In this document: positions 25,978-38,100 of the stretch, one piece after another
Layout: each line of letters begins with the position of its first letter
Position numbering within the stretch: the stretch's first letter is position 1
Assembly (NCBI GenBank): GCA_017562135.1
Contig: QEYB01000629.1
Location: forward strand, 806,001-870,000
Origin: Dipylidium caninum
Lineage: Eukaryota > Platyhelminthes > Cestoda > Cyclophyllidea > Dipylidiidae
Direction of reading: 5' to 3'
Length of the DNA: 64,000 nt
Translations under genes and position numbers: made by a program
The notes under the pieces: model-generated
What the model was told of the DNA's origin: nothing
Database searches by the model: none
Seen by the model: the letters and a program-made list of their open reading frames with translations, nothing else

Positions 25978-26062
25978 TGTGCGCGCGTGCACGCCAGGCG
26001 CCTATTAATGTTGAACGCGCGCAGGAGCACCAATCAGGAAGTCCGGGGGGCGACCAATCAAA
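25978..26062 (-). promoter_or_regulatory. Promoter-like segment: CpG-rich with NRF1-like motif and two CCAAT boxes
   Basis: Upstream of the minus-strand ATG at 25916 lies TGCGCGCGTGCACGCC (25980–25995), like an NRF1 palindrome, a second GCGCGC run (about 26017–26022), and two CCAATCA motifs (26030–26036 and 26054–26060). The GC and CpG content stands out from the AT-rich surroundings. Position and motifs suggest a TATA-less promoter for the gene beginning at 25916. Confidence 0.5.
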
Positions 26063-26833
26063 ATGAGGCTGCGCGATGGCAAGCTCCGTTGATCGTTCAC
26101 CGAGTTGATGATTTGTTACTTCCAGTAAAGGCGGATTGAGGGGAGGTCATTTCTTAACCCTGCATGAATTTGACTTCTAAACTCATAACATCTTCCCACA
26201 GCCCTCACTAAAGCACTGCAAGATAGCTTTAGTGGGTTAGGGAGGAGGACTGTTGTATTATCACAGTTCCCCTTTACGCGGGAAAGTGAGTTAAATTTGA
26301 TCTTCGAACTGCATCGTGGTAATGTTCCAAATGGTGATCTGATTTCCACCAAATACTCATCAAATACACAAAGAGAAGAAATAAAAAAACAATTTCTTCT
26401 TCGAAGGTCAACAAAGTTGTTTGGGGACAGTTTGAATTTTTGGACAAAACCTATGAAGCATTCAGTTGCCTTCATTTTCCCGCCGATACCTTATGAAATT
26501 TTCGACATTTCATTCGAGTCTATGTCGAAATTTAAGAGCTATGCAGAGTAGGAAAATTTAGTAGTTCCGTTCTCGCAAGAAGGCGAGGTGTTTACGACAA
26601 ATATTAAGTTGACTTATCTTAAAGGATCCTCACGCATAATCAAGGCAGGCATTTTTCTTGAATCCACTTGTTAGGACCGACAAAATGAAGAGTGCTGAAC
26701 GCCGATGTGGAGCATTTGTTTTATAAAATCTTCTTTTAAGGGGGAATTAATTCCCCTACCCAGCGGATGGTAAAATCGAGCCTTGATGGGGCTTTCGACA
26801 TTGGAGACCCCCAAATTATTGTTTTCATTGGAC

Positions 26834-26839
26834 TTTATT
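26834..26839 (-). terminator. Polyadenylation signal AATAAA
   Basis: AATAAA on the minus strand, 155 nt after the stop codon at 26994, in a suitable position for the six-exon membrane-protein gene. Confidence 0.5.
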
Positions 26840-26993
26840 TGCCGTATAACATCGCAAAAGTTGTAAAAGTGGGTGAAATTATGGAGGAATTCTCACCAAA
26901 TGATTGAACGTAACATAATTTTTCCACTATAAGAAACGCGACTTTCACAATTTCGTTACTGAAATTATTTATAACCTCCCATAAAGGCTGACG

Positions 26994-28070
26994 TTAAAAA
27001 TTCGACTTGCCAGAGTAATTTTCGTCCTCATTTTCGCTTTGTGTTGAAACCAGATGAAATATATCGCCTCCATCATCGTCTCCTTCTTCCCCGTGCCCAT
27101 GTTCTTCAAGGCTTGAAAGGCTTGAGGTACTGGCAGTTTGTCCTATTGGGACTTCTCCCACCGGTTCTGGAGCGCATGTCGGTGTTTCATTCGGGTTTCC
27201 TTGTCGCCGATTTCTGCGGTGCATGTAGGCGTTGATGATACCAAGGGCGAGCGCTCCCACACCCAAGGCGATTGGAGAACCAACAAACTGGGACCAGTCC
27301 ATCTATGAGGTGCAGTCTCCTCAGTAAAATGATGTGTACCTGTGCATATTTAAGTAGAACGAGAATGTCTCGTGTGTTGCAATAGCAGGACGCAATGTTT
27401 GGGCTTCTCCCTTATCGACAAATTTCTTATGTATCAGCAGGGTGAATAGCGACAGCCTGTAGCTTAGGTGGTTAAAAATTGCTGTAACTTTGCCATATGA
27501 GCATCTGATATTCACAAATTCCTCTTTGAATTATAAAAAGTAAACGACACGAACGAGGGAAACCTCGGAATGAAAATCGGATGCCCGAAGGAGTCTACCT
27601 TGAACAGGTAAAAAAGTTGAAATGGCCTCACAGGAATCATCTTCCCATGGGGACACTAGACCGAATGTTTCATCAACCGGAACAACTTCCCAGAAGCCTT
27701 TTTCACCTGCGCCATGAAACACACACACACTTGCACATCAATCAGCCGATGTTCTGACCTTCTAACAACACTTCCAAGTTGGTTCCACCTATGTTAGTAG
27801 CTGCCAGTCCGACTTCTCGGTTGACATAACGTCCTACCACCAGGTTCCACTTAGGCAGGCAGCTAGTCTGGTAGAGAATATTGCCACAAGACGGAAATAA
27901 GACCGCCCTCTTACCATTGTGAGGGTGCCTCCTTTAATTAAGTAGGAGATGGTCAGTGGCGTTATGAAAGCACTTACGTTCACTCTCCTGAACACTATGC
28001 AAGCGGAATATTTGGCCTTGACATTGACTTGTCGGTTTACTGCTATGTTGTCGCATCCAGATAAGACCAT
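26994..28070 (-). CDS. Six-exon gene for a 233-aa single-pass membrane protein of unknown function
   Basis: Exons: 28070–27978, 27931–27915 (17-nt microexon), 27862–27759, 27706–27599, 27410–27340, 27302–26994. All borders are AG/GT with several strong donors (GTAAGT, GTAAGA), every phase agrees, and the total is 702 nt (234 codons). ATG at 28070 has an in-frame TAA two codons upstream. The N-terminal two thirds is Cys-containing and beta-like (WNLVVGRYVNREVGLAATN, GEKGFWEVVPVDETFGL). Near residue 140 a single helix (SPIALGVGALALGIINAYM) is followed by basic residues and an acidic Ser/Glu/Asp/Gly tail ending SGKSNF. No signal peptide is seen, so orientation is uncertain. The last intron (27339–27303) is 37 nt. 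I do not recognise the family. Confidence 0.82.
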
Positions 28071-29944
28071 GTGTTAAATTGGCAAGTTATTTGTTGTAAT
28101 GTTCGTGGCTCAGTGAAAGTGTGATGGGTCAGGACAAACTGATTAATCCTGATCGCACACCTCAGTCCTGAAAATACTCTCACCACGTGAATCAGATTTC
28201 CGCTATTTCGCCGATTAATTTTTCAAGAAGGTCACATTTTTACCTGCTTCCTACTCATTTCAAATATATAGGACGACATATTTTTGTCGAATAAATCCAA
28301 ATATTGTCTTTAAGCGCCTACATCCATGGTTGCTAATAAACCTCTGGAGTAAATCCCTTTTATCCGACAAGGTGGCTTTTACGTGGCGCACAGTCATGGT
28401 TGACTGCTGAAACATTCGTTCGCCTTCCATAGCATGCCAAGCACTCCCTTCAATGTCGTGAAAGAGATGAAATGACCACTGTCCGTAGCTTCATCTCGCC
28501 GTTTCTACACAAAGGTAGGGTGATTGCCCAATCTATTTACATCAACGTTGCTGACTACTAGGCCAAACTTTGTTGGTAGATGTCGAGAACAAGGAGATTC
28601 ATGATTTTGCTGCCGTCAGTGTGAAGAGACGAACCACTGCAGGACGCCTGGAGACTGCTCTATTTGGCCTCTTGGACTCACACGGTAGACTGGAGGGGAA
28701 GAGAGCGCAAGCGCTTTTGGCAAGCATTCCATCTCACAACTATAGAGTCCTTTTAAATCTTTATTAAACCATGTATAGACATTCTCCGAATCGGATACAG
28801 CCATAAATAGAATCGAGGCTTGTTTTCGTCCATAAGAAACGCAGTAAATTGCTATAGTCCAAAGATGATTGGTTTTGGCTAAGACCATAAGATCTTTACT
28901 TTGCCAGATGAATAAAGTCGAGGGGTTTTTTTCTGACCTGGAAAGAGCTCAACTACTCCAATGAAATCAAAGGTCCATCAGTAGTGGGCAGAAAGGCTGG
29001 AGAACCGTTGAGCCGCCTCCTATACCCGCTGTGAGGGGTTCGAATGATTCTGAGAGGGATAAAGGCGGAATTTATTAACCGACGCTTCCACTCGTATCCC
29101 TTCCCTCCACATAATGCGAGCAATGGTGTAATAATAACCGCTAATTGTCAATCCTCCTCAACAATTTCAAAAGGCTCGGAAATTTGGATCATCGGGAGTA
29201 TTGGGCATCACTGATGTTATAAGTGTAAGAAATCGTGAAACGCTATCCCTCCTTTTAATGCTCCGTCCCCTCTCTTGTTTGCTTCAAAGGATTCGCAGTT
29301 GATTTGGTGGGTGGGTGTCCGCACGCCTTCTCCGTCCGTTTTGCACGAATTTGCTGGTGATAATCAAAGTGGCTGTTTTGAATATTCCATAAAATTACTG
29401 AATATTAATGCTTCCATGGGAAATCCATTAGGCCTCAGGAGACTGGAGAATTGACCATAAGTGGGGAAATAAAATGTCTCCTCCCTGGCATCATTATCGA
29501 TTAAAGTGTGCGGCTGGTGACGATGCCCGGACGGTCGGCCTTCTGTCTCATTCTGACTAAGCAGTGACATTTTCTAGGATTCCTAGGGGCAGTCACATGG
29601 TAGTCCCTGTTTAGTCAAAAATGTTGCCCAAATGCACCAGGAAATCGTGGATGCCGCGATAGTCGTTAAGGAAGTCACATAAGAGGACTGAGAGTTAACG
29701 GAACTGATTATACGCTTCCCCTTTTCGTTATACGCTACTTCCATGCAACCGAAGTAGAAAAGCAAAAAGTTCGTGCACAATCATCTCAGGTCGAGGTACG
29801 TGTGAATTTTAGAGACAAGTATGCAAACTTTGGTGGTGAGAATCACCGAGAAACCGCGAATTCTATGAAGATCTTCCACAACACCGTCTCGTCGGCTAAA
29901 TTGACATACTGTCAGGTTAAAGTTTCGAACCTCGTTTCCTCGTC

Positions 29945-29984
29945 TTCCCCCTCCCCCTCCCCCTCCTCCTCCTCCTCCTCCTCC
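29945..29984. repeat. CCCCT/CCT microsatellite
   Basis: Three CCCCCT-like units run into about seven CCT/CTC triplets. The GGA/GGG on the other strand creates a false poly-Gly frame. Confidence 0.9.
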
Positions 29985-30170
29985 ACCGCGCCACATTTTT
30001 CGTCTTTGTATGTGCTATAGGTCGGATAATTTTCAGCGAAGGCAGTACCATGAACTGCGCCTTCAAATGCAATGGAAGATGGATGCGGGAAACTTGTTGT
30101 TCTCCTAAATTAGCATTTTTGCGACTTAAGACTTCATCAATGAGGAAGCAAAGAAGTGATAAAAGGATAT

Positions 30171-30324
30171 ATGGTATGGAAGAGTTTGTTTGACGGTGCT
30201 CCAATTAAGTCATTGAAGTTATCTAGACGAGCATTCGAGTTAATCCTCTTGGCCAACTTACAGTGTTGCGTAATGTCCTCTCGAGTGAGGCGCACATTTA
30301 CGATAAAATTCCCTCTCATAACAG
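30171..30324 (+). CDS. Doubtful first exon
   Basis: ATG at 30171 opens 51 codons (MVWKSLFDGAPIKSLKLSRR, …) up to a strong ACAG/GTAAGG donor at 30325. The opposite strand of the same segment is also open and carries a T/GTAAGT donor, so the strand cannot be fixed. No partner exon was found. Confidence 0.18.
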
Positions 30325-31544
30325 GTAAGGTCTATTTGGTAAAAGAAATGGAAAAAATTGCCAAAGCAACCTAAAGATTTGCCTTTTATTTTCCAAGAGG
30401 ACGAGGGAATAAGAATTGCTTTTTGGTATATGTGAGATCGTCTTCATGGAGGGAAGGGGGAGAATCAAAAGGTTTATGAGAGTCGAAGGGGAAGAGAGTA
30501 GAAAAAACAGGAAATGGCTGTCGAACGACTGACTCTTTCTCGCACTCCTGACGGGCTATCTCCCACCCATTCTGTACTAAAGTACCGAGATCTTCCCCGT
30601 TTTCTGTGATTTATTGTCAAAATAAACGTCTTTCGACTACACACTTACCAACGTATAATCTACAAAACGTCACATCGGTGTTTGGAACTAATTTTAAACT
30701 GACGGTATCGGCATCACCGGGGTGAAGCAATTTGGTAGGGTTTTCAAAAGAGATGAACTTTGGCTCATCCCATGAGACTGCGTACATCGTGTATTTTTTT
30801 GATCCCCAGGAGCCCTAAATGTAAAGGCGTTTTTTTATCTTAAGGTGACTTTTACCAGCGACCAAGATCTCGACTATTCCTCGGGAGATAAATAAATCCC
30901 GAAAAGCCAAAACGACTGAAACCGGGGGCTTGCTGTTGGAAGAACAAACATAATAAAGGGATGATGGCGGGTCAATTTTTCTCCTCCATTATACCTTATA
31001 AAACGTCTCAAAATAGCAGGAATTCAACTGTTAACTTGTGTTAATGTCGAGTAAAGACTCGATTTCATTTGTATGGCGAAAATCCGACTAATGCTCGAAA
31101 CACCCTTACCCCGTCTTAAATTTGACTTTTCAACCACGAGATTCGAATTACTTCGCTTACGCTGACATATTTCTTAGGTGCCTGGTACACATTGTCATAA
31201 AGCCCAGATTATCAAATTGAGTTTACTCAAAGTACTTCATATTATCCAACAAAATGTGATGCCAAAAATAGAATGAAGTAAGTAATGAGAGATATAATAT
31301 ACAGCACCACTACGTAATCGTCGGTTAAGTTGAACAGAAAATGCGTTATTATACTCACATTTGGGCGAAAGTACTTGCACTTGCAAAATTCAGCTGAAAA
31401 GAGCTTCCTTTTGAGACCCTCCTCTTTTCCCTCTTATTTTCACGAAGGCGTGTTCGAAAAGAATGGTAGACTGTAGGAGAGATGCTCTTCTGGGCCTACC
31501 TTACTTTTCGCGCAACGACCGTGCAAATCTATTCATGTCTGCAG

Positions 31545-31640
31545 CCCACTGGTTGGCGCCGTTGGGCACGCGGCGCCAGCCGTGGCCGGGCCTATCCCCT
31601 GCCCTCTCGCGCGTTGCCGTGTGTGCGCATGTGTGTGCCT
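31545..31640. promoter_or_regulatory. CpG-rich patch, possible promoter
   Basis: A local GC- and CpG-dense segment (GGCGCCGTTGGGCACGCGGC and neighbours) in an AT-rich intergenic region, with no gene assigned downstream on either strand. Confidence 0.25.
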
Positions 31641-34600
31641 CGCCTTTGCCACTGTCTGCACACCTAATCGTCAGCTTAGAGCGTATTCCTTTGCCGCACT
31701 TCAGAGTCATTCAGTTTCTCCAAGTTCTCAAGTACGACCACCATTGAGGCTATTTTGACTATAGCATTCCAAATAATGGAAATGCGCATTATCGGCAATC
31801 CCCTTGGAGGAAAACTTCTTTTTTCGGTTTAATCTCCACTTACCCTATCTCTATTAGAGTTAACTACTCTTTAAGTCCATTGCAAGAGGCTGCAGCATAC
31901 TAATCGTACCGCCGGGACGTCACACGTCCGCAATATCCACTGAAACTTTTACCTATTACGTATTTCATTCACTCCTCCTCTCCTCGACTAGAATTCAGAG
32001 CGGCGATTTACTTCTTAGATTATGGGATTCCAGTCGAAATCAGGAGCTCTTCAGCCTGGTGATCAAACACTTGGTCATCATCGAGAGGGCAAATCTATTT
32101 TTTTCTTAAAAGGATGCTTCTAAAGGCTCGGAACAAAGTCTCATTGACTTTTTAAATAAAAGCCGCCTACGACAACAAAACTTTGCAATTCTGGGACCCA
32201 GTCTCTGCCCACTACACCATCACTTCTCTTCTGGAGTGAAAAGAAGGAACAATAATAATGATGAGTCTTATTTACCGTGATCCACAGTAAATGCGTCTCA
32301 CAATCTATGTGTTCTTATGCAAATTATCTACTTAATTCAGGAATGGCCGTAGCAAATTGTTAGCCATTGAAATGGGGTAAATGTGGATTTGTTTTAATTT
32401 TAGAGGCTAACATGCAAATGAAGCCCATCGAAGCCTCGGAACAAAATCTAGTGATGGTTAGCGCAAGGGTCTACTGGAACCTTATCCGGTACCACCATAG
32501 CCGAGTGATTCCACACTCACGGTGGGTAGATGTGTGTCCCACTTCCGCCCTGTCCCATTTTGCGAATGTTACGGCCTTAAGGACATCAACTATAGGGATT
32601 CGCGCACTATCCACTCCTTTTGGTTAGAACCCCTTTATTCAAATTTCATATCTTCAAATAGATGAAACACCGCGTACGTCCTCGCAGTCAAAATAGGACA
32701 TTTCTAAGCTAATGTCATGGAGCATCTTTCATATCGTTCAAGTAGACCTTGACCAACCGCCTAATCTTGTTGATAACATGGCATAGCTTGTTCCCCCCTT
32801 CAATTTAATCCTCATCCCTTTGGCGCCATTAAATCGGTCAGACTTAGCGACGGCTTTCATCTCAGCCGATAGAAACAGTAATTGCGTATTATTTGGTAGC
32901 AACTTGTAGAAAGTACCGTACTAAATACACTCACTTACTCCTTCGTCTGTTGAGGACTCGAAAGAACAATAATACTACTTGAGGATGATATGATAGGTGA
33001 GCTTAGCCGGAAAACACCTACAATAAGTTTACCGACGATGAGCTATAAAATAAGTGGGAGGCAGCGTAAGGCAAATGTCTACTGAGTTCTGGATTCTTTT
33101 GGGAAGGTCCACATAGATCCATGGATTCGAAGAGAAAAACTTGTTCTTGACTTACCTGATATAGGCATATTGTGTTTTTCTTTTCCCTTCAGAAACATGT
33201 GGTCAACTTTTGTGACGTACAGGATGAAGTGAGGCCTAGTTAGCGTATAGAGTCAAGCGTGAGTGTAGAGGGGCGGCCTGCAAACTTACATATTGCACAA
33301 ACGCCTGCAGGCCAAGTTTGATCGGAGGAGTGGCGGATAGAAGCTCAAACTTTATGACAAGAGGGGAAGATCTACGGCTGCCAGGCATTATTAAACAGAA
33401 TGATTTTGCATGCAAACTAGCATCATCAGTAGAGTAAAATTTAGCGATTTAGTTGGAAGATTCCGGTACGTAAAGGCTAGATTTGGTCTAAACGCTCATG
33501 GTCTGCTGCCTGCGTAATTATTCATGTGTTTCAAAGACCCGGTTTCAGGTGAAAATGGTGAAAGTAGCCTTACCACGAAAGAATTAAATATTGCCTAACA
33601 TAGTTTCAAAGTAACCATTTTTCAAAGCATAGCGCAACATTTAGACGCCCAACTGTGGATAATCGAGACATTACTGAGTGCCTTCTTCTTTTCCTATTAG
33701 ACCCAGGTTATATTAAGCCTCCACCTTTGTCAAAGATGGAAAAGTGACGTAATCTTACGTTCAGATTTGTTGAGCGGAAATTGAAGAAAAAAAACAAAAG
33801 AATGGATTTAACTGAACCACATGTCGAAAAATAAGAAAAGGTGTAATGTGAATTGCCAATTGATGCAGAAAAAAAGTAGATCACTATGAAGTTATGTCGC
33901 TCAATCCCCAAGCCAACGATAGCAGACGCCTTACAACCAAGTCTTAGATTATACGCATAGTTCTCTCGCGTGTTCAGAGAGCTAACGAATGGAATTTTTA
34001 ATAAAGTTTTATTTTTGTTCTACCGGTCTTAAGGGCAGTATATTATAATTCCAGCGATTCTATCCCCGAAAGATCAATAATAGACATTAAATGTTAAAAA
34101 TTATCAAATGTTCGAAGTATTCGCTTATTTGTCTTTTTATATCACTATAAGCTAACCAATAACGTAATAGTCTGAGCTGTCCATTCGTCATTGAAGGGGA
34201 ATAACAAAGCAACACAATACTCATAATACTTAAATGGTTCAGATATTTCCAATATGCTGTATAATTCCCTATAATAGGCATTGATAAGCGATAACATTAC
34301 CAAAGTTTAAATTGTGCCCTTAAGGCTGTGGTGGTCTTACAAATGTGGTCCAGGAATTAAGGAAAATGATGAGAAACTCAAAGGTCTTCGATGAGGGCTT
34401 ATATCATTAATATAACGAGAAGTCATGCTAACTAGAGGAATTTTAATATCCAAGGCTTTAGATTTGAGAAATGGAACTTAAAAGACAAAATTCAAACGGC
34501 GTAACTGGCTAGAATTACAGTGGCAATTACATTTTTAGGCCATAGCTTGCATGCAAATATCACCTCTAATGATGCAAAAGTTTAGCAAACGGCATGGCAC

Positions 34601-35104
34601 ATACGTGCAAATATCGTGAAACAATGAGACCATTAAAGCATGAAGCAATGGTAGTGAGTGAAGAATTTTTTGCCGTTTTTTATAATCCTTCTAGTTCTAT
34701 TTAGGACCGAATTTCTATCAACGTTTTTCCAGTCATGTCCTTCATGATAAAAAAACGCTATTATCATAGAAAACGACCTTTCTTGTCAAACTGAGGGGGT
34801 TTGGAAGCTCGATGATATGAAAGTTTTAGGGATGACGTGCGTATACTGTTTTAATGCGGACGGATACTTACTTCTCATTGGGAGATAATTATTTTGGCAA
34901 AAAATAAAGCCAATGCATAATAATTAACTGTGATGGATTTAGACAAAATAGTTTTGTGACGGAACGATGGGCGGCAAAACTATTATCTTAAACGCCTTTG
35001 TTAATATACGCTCCTGATTTGTTTTAATTAACATACTTTGATCCTCTCAAGGCGTGCGGTCAGTTAAAGAACTTGTTTGTTGCTGCTCGGGTTCTGCGTC
35101 TACC

Positions 35105-38100
35105 ATGAAGTTGCCTATATGGGGAATTCTTTGTGTATTTGGTGGTTTTCTCTACCATCTTGCTCTCGGCTATTTTTATACCGTGGGTAAGTAGCATGAA
35201 CTGTTTATTCGTCTTCAACTAAGGAAACATGAATCCATATATTATATCATATATGGGGATCAAGTCAAGTGAAGCCTCTTGGTTTTCTTCAACCTTGCTT
35301 GCGCTTCAAGCTATATTTATGCCAACAGGCGCTATTTTAGCATCTAAATTAGGATATAGGCCTGTACTCGTGATCGCGATGATCTTCAGCGCGTAGGTCC
35401 CGTTTAACCATATTTTGATTCCTTAAAACTTCCATCCTTTGTTCTCCATTATTCTGCCTTGTATATCTTTAATACCTAGGGGAGGGATTTTGCTGACGCG
35501 TTTAACAGTCGACCATGGCCTTGGGGCCTACATTTCAACTTATTGTATTCTTAATGGGATCGGGATGGGTGTGCCTTACTCCGTCATATTCTCCGTTGCA
35601 TCATCAGTAAGCCGTGTTATATCCGCAACCTTTATAACATTCACAAAACAATTGCTCAATTTCTTTTAGTGGTTTCCTGACCGCCGAGCTACAGTTGTAG
35701 GGATAATTTCTTCCGGATTTGGTTTAGGAGCTCTCGTCTTTACACCAATACAAACAGCTATTATTAATCCAAATAACTTAAATGCGAATGGGACGTACGT
35801 CACTCTCCATGTTAATAAACTCGTACTTTCTGGATTCTCGCACCATAAATGTTATGTTATTTTTGTAAAAAAATAGTAAATTTCCACCCTCGGTCGAACA
35901 AGGAATTCCGAAGGCATTTTTGATATTGGGAAGCATTGTTTTTGGTTTAGAATTGGTCGGTACAATTTTGCTACGACAGAAACCGGAAGTAAGTTGCGAG
36001 TTTCAAAATAGATTATCTGTTTCATTCGACAAACGCTAACTTGCGATTTAAATTATAGGAAAGGCTGTCTACCCTAGATGGACAAAAAGCGTACGTTAAT
36101 AATCTTCCGGAATTACTAATTTTCTGTCGTATCAAAAAATTATAATTTGTATTTGTCGATGAATTTGAAAGCAGAATTTTTTTTGGGCGCTAATTGACCC
36201 TATTAAAAGTTGATTTATTCTCGGTATCTCATTTTTTTAATTATTACTGACTTCGTTGCATTTAATTTCAGAGGGGATGATGAAACTGCGATCAGTTTGA
36301 CTGCTGGTGATGAAACAGCAGAAGTTAAGAAGTGCGTGCCTCCTTTATCACTTCTGTGCTCGTTGCGCACCGTTCATGATTTTTTTTGTATGTAGGAAAG
36401 TTATGAAAACCCAACAAAGCTCCTCCGTTACTGAAGCGCTCAAGTCCGTGGACTTTTACATGCTTTGGTTCATCGTTTTCTGTGACATTATTCCGGTGGT
36501 TCTTCTTACTTCAACTTATAAAGTTAGTTAACATTGGATTACCTTTCTTAGCGACTTGATATGGTGATTTCAACTGTAGCTTATTTGTTAGATCTACGGG
36601 ATTAGAAACGGATTTGATGACCAATTCCTTTCCGCGATCGCTACAACCAGCGCAGCTTTCAATTGTTTTGGTCGTGTTGTCTGGGGTCACCTTGTCGATC
36701 GTTTCTCGTCAAAGGTTTGTTCCTCGTTTCTCAATCTTCTATTACATCGTGGACGAGCTGAAAATGACGTAATCTATGTGAATCACCGCTATAGGTGTGA
36801 GTCATCATATGTTAGTAGCAAGCGTGTTTGACCTTTCAGGGGCTTAAGCTTGCATACAGTTGATCATTAGACTGAGGGACAGTAGGGGTGAATCTGTGCT
36901 TTCGAGTTTCAATCACATGGGTTAAGGTGTGTCATTTCAACAATCAGATAACATTATGGTGGAGGAAGCCGGCATCACGACACTCATGGTGGTAGAAAAG
37001 ACCATCGATCGAACAAACAAAATAGTCCAATGATAATAAGCTTATACAGAATACATCGCCTTATCTATCCGATTTTTATTATAATTTTGTTGAACAACTT
37101 TGTAATCGGATATAGAGTGCATGAAGAAGTGGGTTTGTCCGAATAGCTAATAATTGCGTAAAGTAGATATACTTTTTTTTCCATACCTTCGATGATATGC
37201 GGTGATTTACCTACAGATTCAGCACTTTCCTTTCGCAGCGTAAATTGCCTGGGTAAACCTTTGAGGGGACTACTTTCGTCCAATAGTAAAGGTCTTGGTA
37301 TATTATTGGAAGGCGGCTCAAGTTACACGACATGAAGTTATACATCCCCTTGTCTTCATTTACAATTCTAGGCTGACCGACATGTGGATACTTGTCATAC
37401 AAGGAGACAATGTTAATGTTTAAGTATTTGGCTTGGAAAAAAAGTTTCTTTGCTTAGTCATCAGCGTTCTTTAAGCTCGAAGTCATCCCACCTTGAATTA
37501 TTTACTGAACTCAAAGCTCCAGATGTTACCCATTGGTCGTCTTACATATTAGATAAAAACGGATGCATGTATGACGATTGGAGCCTCGTTTGCTTCAGAT
37601 TTTAGTTTCGCTAACTTTGACATAGGTTAGCGATTTAGATGCCGTTTCGGTTGAGTTTATAGATCATACTTGTTATCTGATCTCGTAATGCCCAACACGA
37701 TTTGCTGGCAAATTGGTGTCTTAATGATTCCAACTTTTCTTTCTCATTCGGTAGTTCATAGGGATCAGCAATGACCCGTAAATATTATAACTTCCTCAAT
37801 TCTTTCAGCATTTCTGATAAAGCCGCCGCAATGTATGATTGAGGGCAGTGGCATTCGTGAAATAAGCTTCATTAGTGTCGCTAATCTACCGTTTGATTGC
37901 AGATTTATGCCCAGGATATTCTTCCGATTTATAATGAAACTAGCTGAAGATCATAATATTAATGTTTCTCTTGCTTTTCGCCTTTGATCCCTCGTAATGT
38001 AAAATCTCACCTATGTTTCAACTTTGTTATCATTGTTGTTCACATGCAATCTAGTAAATTTCCCCAAAATATATACATGATTCACATTTTTGTATGTGGA

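Larger units (their letters stand above)
28071..35104. other. Intergenic stretch between the membrane-protein gene and the first transporter
   Basis: Seven kilobases with no convincing multi-exon gene. It contains a CCT/CCCCT microsatellite (29945–29984), a short CpG-rich patch (about 31545–31640) and one doubtful exon (30171–30324). The rest is AT-rich with frequent stops on both strands. Confidence 0.6.

Noticed and set aside
28978..29060. GGTTCGAAT motif suggesting a tRNA or SINE B box
   Set aside because: The flanking sequence does not form a T-stem, anticodon stem or acceptor stem.
29781..30020. Poly-Gly and poly-Ser open frames at 29.9 kb
   Set aside because: Products of the CCT microsatellite, not genes.
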